DNA of 64,000 nt from Bradyrhizobium nitroreducens (GTDB lineage: Bacteria; Pseudomonadota; Alphaproteobacteria; Rhizobiales; Xanthobacteraceae). The position numbers and the translations under genes were made by a program. The DNA is taken from the NCBI RefSeq assembly GCF_002776695.1, contig NZ_LFJC01000003.1, positions 2,486,339 to 2,550,338 of the forward strand. The letters are read 5' to 3'. Below, piece by piece: positions 28,130 to 36,409 of the stretch (the stretch's first letter is position 1; each line of letters begins with the position of its first letter). The notes beneath the pieces were generated by a model that worked only from the letters and a program-made list of their open reading frames with translations, was not told the origin of the DNA and ran no database searches.

Positions 28130-30487
28130 ATGGACTATTTCAAGCGCTTCAACTTCCTGTTCGCCGCACCAATGTTCGACGCCGACGATCTCGAAGGCGT
28201 CCGCTTCAACCAGATCATCGAGGAGATCCAGCGCTCCGGCTTCGAGGTGGTCCGGGCCCGCAAGCTGGAGGACGCCGAGATGGCGGTGCAGACGGATGCC
28301 GCGATCGGCTGCATGGTGGTGGACTGGGGCAAGAAGGGCCTCGAAGGCAGGACCTCGGCGCTGATCAATCTGATGCGGCGCCGCGGCCTCGACTTCCCGA
28401 TCATCCTCCTGATCCGGCGCAAGCGCTTCGAGGACCTGCCGGTCGAGGTGCTCGACTTCATCGACGGCTATGTCTTCCTGTCGGAGGAAACGCCGACCTT
28501 CATCGCCAAGAATTTGATCAGCCGGCTGAAGCAATATGCCGAGACGCTGAAGACGCCGTTCTTCGGGGCACTGGTCGACTATGCCGAGGAAGGCAACCAG
28601 CTCTGGACCTGTCCGGGCCACAATGGCGGCGTGTTCTACAACCGCAGCCCGATCGGCCGGGTCTTCGTCGAGCATCTCGGCGAATCCGTGTTTCGCGACG
28701 ATCTCGACAATTCCGTGCTGGACCTCGGCGACCTCCTCACCCATGAGGGCCCGGCCCTGAAGGCGCAGAAGGAAGCCGCAGCGATCTTCGGCGCGGAGAA
28801 GACCTATTTCGTGCTCAACGGCACCTCGACCTCGAACAAGGTCGCGCTCGGCGCCCTCGTCACCGACGGCGATCTCGTGCTGTTCGACCGCAACAACCAC
28901 AAGGCCGCCCATCACGGCGCGCTGATGATCAATGGCGGCATTCCGGTCTACGTCCCGACAGTCCGCAACGCCTGGGGACTGATCGGCCCGATGCGCTGGG
29001 ACGTCCTCGACGAAAAGGCCCTGCGCGAGGCGATCCGCAACCATCCGCTCGTCACCGACAAGGACGCCTGGCGCAAGGAACGGCCGTTCCGCGTCGCCGT
29101 GGTCGAGCAGTGCACCTATGACGGCTCCATCCACAGCGCCGAGATGATCATCAAACGCATCGGCCATCTCTGCGAATACATCCTGTTCGACGAGGCCTGG
29201 GCCGGCTTCATGAAATTCCACCCGCTCTACGCCGGCCGCTTTGCCATGGGCCTTGCCAATCTTTCCCCGGAAGCACCGGGCATCATCGCGACGCAGTCGA
29301 CCCACAAGCAGCTCGCGAGCTTCTCGCAGGCCTCACAGATCCACATCAAGGACCGTCACATCCGTGGCCAGAAGCGACGCGTCGAGCACCGCCGCTTCAA
29401 CGAAAGCTTCATGCAGCACGCTTCCACGTCCCCCTTCTATCCATTGTTCGCCTCTCTCGATGTCGGCGCGCAGATGATGAAGGGTCGCTCCGGCGAAGTG
29501 CTATGGGACGACACGATCCGCCTCGGCATCGAGCTCCGCAAGAAGATCCGGGCGATGCGCCGGGAGTTCGAGGAGAAGGAGCAGAATCCCGATCGTCGCT
29601 GGTTCTTCGAGCCCTTCGTTCCCGACCGCGTCGCCATTCCCGACGTCAGCCGCCCGGGCGCCGTGCACAACGTCGCCTGGGAGACGCTCTCCACCGACGA
29701 GCTCGCCACCAATCCCGCGCTGTGGCAACTCTCTCCGGATACCAACTGGCACGGCTTTCCCGATCTCGCGGAAGGCTTTGCCATGACCGATCCGAACAAG
29801 CTGACGCTGCTCACCCCCGGGTTCGACCGCGCGACCGGCGCCTATGCCGAGCACGGCATCCCCGCACCCGTTGTCGCCCAATATCTGCGCGAGAACCGCA
29901 TCGTCCCCGAGAAGAACGACCTCAACTCCCTGCTGTTCCTGCTCACGCCCGGTGTCGAGGCGAGCAAGGCCGGCACGCTGATCTCCGGCCTCGTCGCGTT
30001 CAAGAGGCTGCATGACGACAATGCGCTGCTGGCGGACGCGATCCCGGAATTCCACCAGCGGCGGCAGGCGCGCTATGCTGGTGTGCGGCTACGCGATCTC
30101 TGCGGCGACATGCATCGCTTCTTCCGCGCTGCCAATGTCAGCCTGCTCCAGGCGAAGCAATTCATGCCCGAGCACATGCCCGAGATCGCGATGTCGCCCC
30201 GCGATGCCGCGCGCTATCTGTTCCGCAACGACGTCGATTATCTGCCGATCGAGGCGATCGCGGGCCGCATCGCCACGACGCCTTTCGTGGTCTATCCGCC
30301 CGGCATCGCCACCATCGTACCCGGCGAGCGCCTGACGGAACGGGCCAAACCGATGATCGATTACCTCAAGATGTTCGAAACCTGCTTCAACAACTTTCCC
30401 GGCTTCGACGTCGAGATCCAGGGCGTCTACAAGGAGGTCGATGCAAGCGGCAGCATTGGACTCTATACTTACGTCGTTGCCGAGTAG
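28130..30487 (+). CDS. Orn/Lys/Arg decarboxylase, PLP fold type I
   Basis: 785 residues. The N-terminal CheY-like wing domain (about 1-130) precedes the PLP domain, with the cofactor lysine at about residue 393 in STHKQL, and a C-terminal domain. This is the biodegradative (AdiA/LdcI/SpeF-like) architecture. Which basic amino acid is used cannot be read from motifs. It releases CO2 and a polyamine precursor and consumes a proton. A GNAT gene follows six bases later, so a polyamine or amine acetylating step may be linked (inference). Confidence 0.9.
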   Translation: MDYFKRFNFLFAAPMFDADDLEGVRFNQIIEEIQRSGFEVVRARKLEDAEMAVQTDAAIGCMVVDWGKKGLEGRTSALINLMRRRGLDFPIILLIRRKRFEDLPVEVLDFIDGYVFLSEETPTFIAKNLISRLKQYAETLKTPFFGALVDYAEEGNQLWTCPGHNGGVFYNRSPIGRVFVEHLGESVFRDDLDNSVLDLGDLLTHEGPALKAQKEAAAIFGAEKTYFVLNGTSTSNKVALGALVTDGDLVLFDRNNHKAAHHGALMINGGIPVYVPTVRNAWGLIGPMRWDVLDEKALREAIRNHPLVTDKDAWRKERPFRVAVVEQCTYDGSIHSAEMIIKRIGHLCEYILFDEAWAGFMKFHPLYAGRFAMGLANLSPEAPGIIATQSTHKQLASFSQASQIHIKDRHIRGQKRRVEHRRFNESFMQHASTSPFYPLFASLDVGAQMMKGRSGEVLWDDTIRLGIELRKKIRAMRREFEEKEQNPDRRWFFEPFVPDRVAIPDVSRPGAVHNVAWETLSTDELATNPALWQLSPDTNWHGFPDLAEGFAMTDPNKLTLLTPGFDRATGAYAEHGIPAPVVAQYLRENRIVPEKNDLNSLLFLLTPGVEASKAGTLISGLVAFKRLHDDNALLADAIPEFHQRRQARYAGVRLRDLCGDMHRFFRAANVSLLQAKQFMPEHMPEIAMSPRDAARYLFRNDVDYLPIEAIAGRIATTPFVVYPPGIATIVPGERLTERAKPMIDYLKMFETCFNNFPGFDVEIQGVYKEVDASGSIGLYTYVVAE

Positions 30488-30493
30488 GTGCCG

Positions 30494-31069
30494 ATGAACG
30501 AAACAGCCGTGCGCGTGAGTGACGAACCCGTCCTGGTCAGGCCGTCACGCGAGAGCGACGTCGAGGCGATGCTGGCGATCTACCGCCATCACGTCCGCAA
30601 TGGCGTGCCGCGCGATGTCGAGGGAACCGGCGCACCCGAGCCGGACGATTTGCGCGACCGGCGCAAGAACCTGAAGCAGACCCGCCTGCCGCATCTGGTC
30701 GCGACCTTTCGCGGCGAGGTGGTCGGCTATGCCTACGCCGTGCTGTTCCGCAAGCGTCCGGCCTATCGCTACACGGCCAAGCACTCGATCTACGTCCATC
30801 ACGCCCATCTCGGCCGCGGGGTCGGACGGCTGCTGCTGCAGGAACTGATCGACGCCTGCGCGGCGGCCGGCTTCCGCCAGATGATCGGCTATATCGATGC
30901 GGACAATGCGCCCTCGCTGGCGCTGCACGAGAAGTTCGGCTTCGCGCGCGCCGGCCTGCTCAGCGGCGTCGCCTATCGCCACGGCCGCTGGTCCGACACA
31001 GTCATGGTGCAGCGCTCGCTCGGCGTGGGCGTCACCGCGCCGCCGCCGGCAGCAGCACCCGGCCGGTGA
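30494..31069 (+). CDS. GNAT-family N-acetyltransferase (phosphinothricin acetyltransferase-like)
   Basis: 191 residues from ATG 30494; a GTG two codons earlier abuts the decarboxylase stop. The acetyl-CoA loop is HHAHLGRGVGRLLLQ, and the beta-5/alpha-4 region reads MIGYIDADNAPSLALHEKFGF, as in Pat/YncA enzymes. These acetylate amino groups of amino acid analogues. The close spacing to the decarboxylase suggests one transcript. Substrate unknown. Confidence 0.87.
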   Translation: MNETAVRVSDEPVLVRPSRESDVEAMLAIYRHHVRNGVPRDVEGTGAPEPDDLRDRRKNLKQTRLPHLVATFRGEVVGYAYAVLFRKRPAYRYTAKHSIYVHHAHLGRGVGRLLLQELIDACAAAGFRQMIGYIDADNAPSLALHEKFGFARAGLLSGVAYRHGRWSDTVMVQRSLGVGVTAPPPAAAPGR

Positions 31070-31072
31070 GGC

Positions 31073-31285
31073 TTACGAGGGGAAGTCAGCCGGTCTGACG
31101 TGGATGCGATCGGCATGCAGCGACCAGTGACACAACGCCTGGTCCTTGCAAAACCGCGCCTTCGCCCGCTCCCTGGCTTCGTCCTCGTCGGCGGCATCGA
31201 TCTCGAGCGTGCCCTGACAGACCTCGCTCTGCCGGCCGTACTCCCCGAGCACGTCCTTCATGAACCTGACGACATAAGTGGACAT
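31073..31285 (-). CDS. Conserved small protein, unknown function
   Basis: 70 residues, mixed charge, with MSTYVVRFMKDVLGEYGR at the start, an acidic helix (DAADEDEARERAKARFC) and HWSLHADRIHVRP at the end. A beta-alpha-beta arrangement is likely. No catalytic motif or membrane segment. It converges on the GNAT gene with three bases between stops. An AGGAGGT-like site (forward acctcct just before the start) strongly supports translation. Confidence 0.7.
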   Translation of the reverse strand: MSTYVVRFMKDVLGEYGRQSEVCQGTLEIDAADEDEARERAKARFCKDQALCHWSLHADRIHVRPADFPS

Positions 31286-31403
31286 GGGACCTCCTGCTGC
31301 GCCGGCAGCACCTTAATCCCATTTAAGCTCTTGGGGGATGGAGATTTTGACGCGGATCAAGGCCGGCAAGGTTCCCGCCGCCCATTCAGGCAGCAGTCCG
31401 ACC

Positions 31404-31853
31404 TCATGTGGTGATGTCGAGCAGCGACTTTTCCGTCTCGGAATAGGCCTGAATGACCTTCGCATTGGCAATGAAGCTGTACTTTGCGGCCGCCAGTTGC
31501 GCGAATTCGTTGGCGATATCGACGTTCGGCGCTGCGACCAGGCCATCCTGGTTTGCGAAGGGAGCGCCTGGATCGGATTGTGCAGTATAGCTCGGCGACA
31601 CCGTCGACACGGTCGCGATCGTGCCGCCGGGCGTCGAGCCGCTCGATTGGGAGACCTGATCGACGCGCAACGGCACATAAGCCGCGGGAAATGTCGGAGC
31701 GATGCCCGAACCGCCTGTCGCGGCCGATGAGCCCGATCCGGCCGACGCTGGCAGCGGGCCGGTCGTTTGAACGTTGGCGATGTTGCTCGCGGCAACGTTC
31801 ACACGCAAACTCGCCGCGGAAAGTCCGGATGTCGCAATCGAGAAGATGCTCAT
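31404..31853 (-). CDS. Flagellar basal-body rod (FlgC/FlgB)-like protein, orphan
   Basis: 149 residues. The N-terminus SIATSGLSAASLRVNVAASNIANVQT is the flagellar rod signature, and the C-terminal part ANEFAQLAAAKYSFIANAKVIQAYSETEKSLLDI is the matching rod helix that packs with it. The centre is a Gly/Ser/Ala-rich, low-complexity loop. It is not in a flagellar operon. It may be a spare rod protein for a second flagellum or a rod-like protein with another role. Confidence 0.78.
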   Translation of the reverse strand: MSIFSIATSGLSAASLRVNVAASNIANVQTTGPLPASAGSGSSAATGGSGIAPTFPAAYVPLRVDQVSQSSGSTPGGTIATVSTVSPSYTAQSDPGAPFANQDGLVAAPNVDIANEFAQLAAAKYSFIANAKVIQAYSETEKSLLDITT

Positions 31854-31967
31854 GGACTTTCAACTACAGGACAAGTGATACGCGTTCACTTCCCCGATCG
31901 ATAAGATGCGGCGCTTTACGTTTGCCTCGCGCTAACCAATGATCGGAGCGCGCTGACCTCTGCGCCG

Positions 31968-33017
31968 CTACCCCGGCATCACCCCGAACGCCTGCTTGAA
32001 ACGCGCCGCGTAAGCCGGCCAGACCTCGGGATTGATGATGCGCGGCGGGCGCTTGCCGTCGAGCGTGTCCAGCACCTGCTCGGCCGCGATGCGGCCCATG
32101 TTCTGGCGCGCCTCGATGGTCACGCCCGCGGTGTGCGGGCTCGCCAGCACGTTGTCGAACTGGAGCAGCGGATGCTCCGGTGGCGGCGGCTCCTTGGACC
32201 AGACGTCGAGGCCGGCACCGGCGATGCGCTTGTCGCGCAGCGCCTGAAGCAGCGCATCCTCGTCGTGGATGAAGCCGCGCGCCGTGGTGATGAAGTAGGC
32301 ATGCGGCTGCATCAGCGCAAACTCGCGCGTGCTGATCATGTTGCGGCTGCCCTTGTCGAGCGGACAGGAGATCGAGACGAAATCGGAGCGGCGCAAGAGC
32401 TCGTCGAGCTCGACCTTCTCGCCGCCCCGCTCGGCCATCACGTCGGCGGAGAGATAGGGGTCATAGGCCAGCACCTTCATGCCGAGCAGCCCCTTGCACA
32501 ACGCGGCAATGCGGCGGCCGACATTGCCGAGGCCAATGACGCCGACGGTCTTGTGCTCGACCTCGTTGCCGACGAGGTCGTTGCGGTTGACGTTGGCTTC
32601 CCGGCGCAGGCGGCGATCGGACTGGATGATGCGCTTGGACAGCGTCAGCATCATCGCCAGCGCGTGCTCGGCGACCGAATGGGCGTTGCCGCCGGACTGG
32701 TTGACGACCAGCACGCCCGCATCGGTGCAGGCCTCGACATCGACGGGGTCGAAGCCCGCGCCGTTGCTGGAGACAAGCAGCAGGTTCGGCGTGCGCTTCA
32801 GGAAGGCGGCATCGACATGGAAATGCGGGGCGAGCTCGTCGCGGGCCGCGCCGATCTGGTAGACATGCGCCGCATTCAGGATCGGCGCGTAGAAGTCTTC
32901 CGGGCTCTCGTTCTCGATGCGATCGAGCCGGACGTCGGGCCGCGCCTTCAGGATGTCCACATAGATCGGATTGGCCAGGTATTTGACGTAGAAGACGCGC
33001 TTGCTGTTGACGGACAT
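31968..33017 (-). CDS. D-2-hydroxyacid dehydrogenase family protein
   Basis: 349 residues from ATG 33017 with GAAGGG upstream; a longer in-frame extension has no support. The NAD fold GVIGLGNVGRRIAA lies near residue 150. The catalytic set is Arg in TTARG, Glu in SKEPPPPEH and His in SPHTAG. Members reduce 2-oxo acids such as hydroxypyruvate, glyoxylate, phenylpyruvate or sulfopyruvate. It is divergent from a split ThDP decarboxylase that acts on a 2-oxo acid, so the two may share a substrate (inference). Confidence 0.88.
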   Translation of the reverse strand: MSVNSKRVFYVKYLANPIYVDILKARPDVRLDRIENESPEDFYAPILNAAHVYQIGAARDELAPHFHVDAAFLKRTPNLLLVSSNGAGFDPVDVEACTDAGVLVVNQSGGNAHSVAEHALAMMLTLSKRIIQSDRRLRREANVNRNDLVGNEVEHKTVGVIGLGNVGRRIAALCKGLLGMKVLAYDPYLSADVMAERGGEKVELDELLRRSDFVSISCPLDKGSRNMISTREFALMQPHAYFITTARGFIHDEDALLQALRDKRIAGAGLDVWSKEPPPPEHPLLQFDNVLASPHTAGVTIEARQNMGRIAAEQVLDTLDGKRPPRIINPEVWPAYAARFKQAFGVMPG

Positions 33018-33256
33018 CAGGACCCTTCCGGCTCTCTCGAAGGGCGACTTAAGGTCAGCGCGATGCGCTGCGTCCGTGCCTCCCTCCCATTTCTCGTTGT
33101 CGCCGCTTATGACATGGCGGTGCCGGCCACGGCAGGCCGTCTGGCGCAGATCACGGTGCCGGCCCGGACATGTTGACAATCCCGCCGGCTCCGTCAAGTT
33201 CGGCCGACAGCCGCGACGGCCGAAGAAGAAGCATGCGCGGCACGAGGGAGAACGCA

Positions 33257-33823
33257 ATGGCGGTTGCAGAACAGCAGACTGCGTCCCAGGTGGCACCGGG
33301 GGCCGGCGACAAGAGCTGGCACGGCATCGTCCTGCAAACCCTGAAGCGGAACGAGATCAGCCTCGTCCCCTACGTGCCCGACCGCGTGCTGACCCCGTTG
33401 ATCTCGAACCTGCATGCCGATCCCTTCTTCACCACCTTCGCCACTGCGCGCGAGGAGGAGGCGGTCGGCATCGTTTCCGGCGCCTGGATGGGCGGTCGGC
33501 GCGGCGCGGTGCTGATGCAGACCTCGGGCTTTGCCACGCTGGCCAACGTGCTCGCCTCGCTCGCGGTGCCCTACCAGATCCCGCTGATCATGTTCGTCTC
33601 CGAGCGCGGCACGCTCGGCGAGTTCAACTACGGCCAGTCGCTGGTCTGCCGAACCATGCGCCCGGTGCTGGACTCGCTGGCGCTGGAGCACCACACCATC
33701 ACCCGGCTCGACGAGCTCGAATTCATCACCGACCGCTCGATCAAGCAGGCCGTCACCACCCAGGCGCCGGTGGCCCTGATCCTCAATCCGCTGCTCACGG
33801 GCGGCAAGACATTCGACAAGTGA
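33257..33823 (+). CDS. ThDP-binding decarboxylase, N-terminal (alpha/Pyr) subunit
   Basis: 188 residues from ATG 33257 with GAGGGAG upstream. It corresponds to the pyrimidine-binding half of a ThDP enzyme, with the activating glutamate in AREEEAVGIVSGAW and then QTSGFATLANVLASL. The pair most resembles sulfopyruvate decarboxylase ComDE and phosphonopyruvate decarboxylase. The partner gene follows at once. True substrate unknown. Confidence 0.83.
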   Translation: MAVAEQQTASQVAPGAGDKSWHGIVLQTLKRNEISLVPYVPDRVLTPLISNLHADPFFTTFATAREEEAVGIVSGAWMGGRRGAVLMQTSGFATLANVLASLAVPYQIPLIMFVSERGTLGEFNYGQSLVCRTMRPVLDSLALEHHTITRLDELEFITDRSIKQAVTTQAPVALILNPLLTGGKTFDK

Positions 33824-33831
33824 GCGCCTCC

Positions 33832-34428
33832 ATGGATACGCGTAACACCAAGGTGATGAACCGCTTCGATGTGACCTCGCGCCTGATCGGAAAGCTCAAG
33901 CACGAGGAGGCCGTGATCGGCGGCATCGGCAACACCAATTTCGACCTCTGGGCCGCCGGCCACCGCCCGCAGAATTTCTACATGCTGGGCAGCATGGGGC
34001 TCGCCTTCCCGATCGCGCTCGGCGTGGCGCTGGCGCAACCCGACCGCCGCGTCTTCGCCCTCGAAGGCGACGGCTCGCTCTTGATGCAGCTTGGCGCGCT
34101 CTCGACCATCGCGACCCTGAAGCCGAAGAACCTCATCATGATCGTGATGGACAACGGCATCTACCAGATTACCGGAGCGCAGCCGACGCCTGCGGCGAGT
34201 GTCGCCGACATCGTTGCCATCGCCACCGGCTCCGGCCTTGCCAACAGCGCCTGGGCCGCGGACGAGGAGGATTTCGAACGGCTGGTCGAAGAGGCCATGT
34301 CCGCCGTCGAGCCCCATTTGATCGCCGTCCGCATCGACGACAAGCCGGGCGTCGGCACCACACGACGCGATCCCGTGCAGATCCGGGAACGCTTCATGCA
34401 CGGGCTCGGCGTACGCGAGCCACTTTAA
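33832..34428 (+). CDS. ThDP-binding decarboxylase, C-terminal (beta/PP) subunit
   Basis: 198 residues from ATG 33832; a GTG at 33820 overlapping the previous stop (GTGA) is an alternative and would couple translation. The ThDP diphosphate/Mg2+ motif is GDGSLLMQ...MDNGIY, with the GDG and DN about 26 residues apart. MLGSMGLAFPIALGVAL is the conserved start of the PP domain. It makes an active enzyme with the preceding gene. Downstream it ends about 75 bases before a VanZ-like gene. Confidence 0.85.
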   Translation: MDTRNTKVMNRFDVTSRLIGKLKHEEAVIGGIGNTNFDLWAAGHRPQNFYMLGSMGLAFPIALGVALAQPDRRVFALEGDGSLLMQLGALSTIATLKPKNLIMIVMDNGIYQITGAQPTPAASVADIVAIATGSGLANSAWAADEEDFERLVEEAMSAVEPHLIAVRIDDKPGVGTTRRDPVQIRERFMHGLGVREPL

Positions 34429-34505
34429 CGTTTCGTCATTAACTACACGGCGATCTGATGCAGCGACAGTACCGGTCCGCTGCCGATCCGTGCTAAGCGG
34501 ACCGG

Positions 34506-34883
34506 ATGTCCATTTTGGTTCGATCCATTGCCTGGCTGCTCGCGGCTGCCGTCACTTTCGCCACACTCGGTCCCCCCGGCCTACGGCCCCATTCCGACCT
34601 CGGCCAGGACGGCGAGCATGCACTCGCATTCATCCTGGTGGGGCTGGCCTTCGGCCTTGCCTATCGGCGCCGGCGCCTGCTGATCGCAGCTGCCGCGGTG
34701 GTCCTGATCGGCGTGCTCGAGCTGATGCAATTTTGGGCACCCGGGCGCCACGCGCGGCTGGAGGATTTTCTGGTCGATGCGCTCACCGCCTGCACCGGCT
34801 TTGCGCTCGCGGCCGGAGCCGATTGGCTGTTCTCCCGGTTCCGCGCAAACCCTGCGGTAACGAGCGAAAGCCCCGCGGAGTGA
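34506..34883 (+). CDS. VanZ-family membrane protein
   Basis: 125 residues with four hydrophobic helices. Motifs DGEHALAFILVGLAFGLAY and LELMQFWAPGRHARLEDFLVDALTACTG are the VanZ-like core (His, Glu, Gln, Arg and Asp in the usual places). In Gram-negatives these are small inner-membrane proteins of unknown role and not a sign of glycopeptide resistance. The gene overlaps a hairpin at its 3' end. Confidence 0.85.
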   Translation: MSILVRSIAWLLAAAVTFATLGPPGLRPHSDLGQDGEHALAFILVGLAFGLAYRRRRLLIAAAAVVLIGVLELMQFWAPGRHARLEDFLVDALTACTGFALAAGADWLFSRFRANPAVTSESPAE

Positions 34884-34897
34884 CACTCCGCAGGGCT
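34869..34897 (+). terminator. Probable terminator at the VanZ gene 3' end
   Basis: AGCCCCGCGGAG-TGACA-CTCCGCAGGGCT forms a stem of twelve pairs with one mismatch, overlapping the stop codon. The following CATCTTCTC is only moderately T-rich. It sits between convergent genes and could serve both. Confidence 0.55.
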
Positions 34898-34927
34898 CAT
34901 CTTCTCAACACTTAGCAATGCGGCCGA

Positions 34928-35311
34928 TCAGTCGATGATCTTGACGACGCGGCGGGTCCGCGGCTCGACGATCACACGGCGATCGTTCACGACCGCATAG
35001 CGATATTCGGTATAGTTCGGCACGGGGCGGAGCACCACGGTCGGTGGCAACGGCTCGCCGACCACGACGCGCTCCTCTACGACGACAGAGTCGCTGCGCG
35101 GAATGCCACCCAGCACCGCATTCGGAATTTCGAGACCCGCGCCGACCGCCGCACCGACGGTGCCGCCGACCATCGCGCCGATCGGACCGCCGATGTCGCC
35201 ACCGGCACGCGCGCCGTCCCTGGCGCCCTGTTCGGTCGTCGACTGAGCAAAGGCCGCACTCGACGCCAGCAGCGACGCGGCAGCCAACGAGATCGCAAGA
35301 CGGGTTTTCAT
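34928..35311 (-). CDS. DUF1236 exported protein
   Basis: 127 residues. A signal peptide (MKTRLAISLAAASLLASSAAFAQ, cleaved after FAQ) leads to a Gly/Ala-rich segment (GGDIGGPIGAMVGGTVG) like those of outer-membrane-associated lipoproteins. The DUF1236 block at the end reads NYTEYRYAVVNDRRVIVEPRTRRVV. Such proteins are abundant in Bradyrhizobium and of unknown function, probably periplasmic. Confidence 0.87.
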   Translation of the reverse strand: MKTRLAISLAAASLLASSAAFAQSTTEQGARDGARAGGDIGGPIGAMVGGTVGAAVGAGLEIPNAVLGGIPRSDSVVVEERVVVGEPLPPTVVLRPVPNYTEYRYAVVNDRRVIVEPRTRRVVKIID

Positions 35312-35406
35312 GTTGTTTGTCTCCAGTGATTGTCCTGCGCCTTCAACCGCCGCGCCGGATCATTGTTCCGGTTCCCGGGAGCCGAAGGATGCGGCAAAAC
35401 TGGAGA

Positions 35407-35423
35407 CTGTTACCGCGTAACAG
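35407..35423. repeat. Perfect palindrome CTGTTAC-CGC-GTAACAG
   Basis: Seven-base arms with a three-base loop abut the glxR stop codon. A second palindrome (GTAACAGTTAC) overlaps it on the right. It lies between the promoter side of the DUF1236 gene and the glxR 3' end. It may be an operator for the DUF1236 gene or part of a weak terminator; neither can be settled here. Confidence 0.4.
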
Positions 35424-36311
35424 TTACGCCGCGGCGATCTCGTGGCCCGCCATAAGTTCCAGCGCCCGCACCATCGCGGAATGATCCCAGGCCTTGCCGC
35501 CATGCGCGGTGCAGGACGAGAACAATTGCTGCGCCACCGCCGTGCTCGGCAGCGACAGGCCGAGCGCGCGCGCGCCTTCGAGTGCAAGATTGAGATCCTT
35601 CTGGTGCAGCTCGATCCGGAAACCCGGATCGAAATTGCGCTTCACCATCCGCTCGCCATGCACCTCGAGGATGCGCGAGGAGGCAAAGCCGCCCATCAGC
35701 GCCTTGCGCACCAGCGCAGGGTTCGCACCGGCCTTGGACGCGAACAGCAGAGCCTCGCTCACGGCCTCGATCGTCAAGGCCACGATGATCTGGTTGGCAA
35801 CCTTCGTGGTCTGGCCGTCGCCGTTGGCGCCGACATGGGTGACGTTCTTGCCCATCCTGTCGAAGATCGGCTTCATGGTGCCGAAGGCCCGCTCCGGGCC
35901 GCCGACCATGATGGTCAGACTCGCAGCTTTCGCGCCGACCTCCCCGCCCGACACCGGCGCATCGAGATAGTCCGCTCCCAGTGCCTCGATCTTCTTGGCA
36001 AACTCCTTCGTCGCCAGCGGCGAGATCGAGCTCATGTCGACGACGATCTTGCCCTTGGACATGCCGCTCGCAACGCCGTCCTTGCCGAACAGCACGGCCT
36101 CCACATGCGGCGTATCCGGCACCATGATGATGACGGCGTCCGCCTCCTCCGCGACCTCCTTGGCCGATTTGCAGGCGATTCCGCCCGCGGCAATCAGCTC
36201 GGGCGCGACCGGCGCAACGTCGTGCAGGAGCACGCGATGGCCCGCGGCCAGAAGATGGCCGGCCATCGGCCGTCCCATGGTGCCAAGTCCGATGAAGCCG
36301 ATGTCGATCAT
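35424..36311 (-). CDS. glxR: 2-hydroxy-3-oxopropionate (tartronate semialdehyde) reductase
   Basis: 295 residues of the beta-hydroxyacid dehydrogenase family. NAD(P) motif IGLGTMGRPMAGHL is at the N-terminus, the substrate signature DAPVSGGEVGA near 120, and the catalytic lysine in KVANQIIVALT near 172. It reduces the product of Gcl to D-glycerate. It is the last gene of ade-gcl-hyi-glxR, about 100 bases after hyi, with a hairpin in the gap. Confidence 0.9.
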   Translation of the reverse strand: MIDIGFIGLGTMGRPMAGHLLAAGHRVLLHDVAPVAPELIAAGGIACKSAKEVAEEADAVIIMVPDTPHVEAVLFGKDGVASGMSKGKIVVDMSSISPLATKEFAKKIEALGADYLDAPVSGGEVGAKAASLTIMVGGPERAFGTMKPIFDRMGKNVTHVGANGDGQTTKVANQIIVALTIEAVSEALLFASKAGANPALVRKALMGGFASSRILEVHGERMVKRNFDPGFRIELHQKDLNLALEGARALGLSLPSTAVAQQLFSSCTAHGGKAWDHSAMVRALELMAGHEIAAA

Positions 36312-36362
36312 GTCATATCATTCCTCTTTGTTCAGGCTAAGTCGATCCGCGGACTCGGTGCG

Positions 36363-36384
36363 CCTCTCCCGCTTGCGGGAGAGG
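36363..36384. repeat. Hairpin CCTCTCCCGC-TT-GCGGGAGAGG between hyi and glxR
   Basis: Perfect ten-base arms with a two-base loop. This type of hairpin is dispersed in Bradyrhizobium intergenic regions. On the minus transcript it would lie between hyi and glxR and could stabilise the 3' end of the upstream message. There is no T-run. Confidence 0.7.
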
Positions 36385-36409
36385 GAGCCCACCGTGACCG
36401 TGGCTATGA

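Noticed and set aside
34506..34883. VanZ-like protein as evidence of teicoplanin or vancomycin resistance
   Set aside because: No vanHAX-type genes are present, and VanZ-like proteins are common in Gram-negatives without this role.
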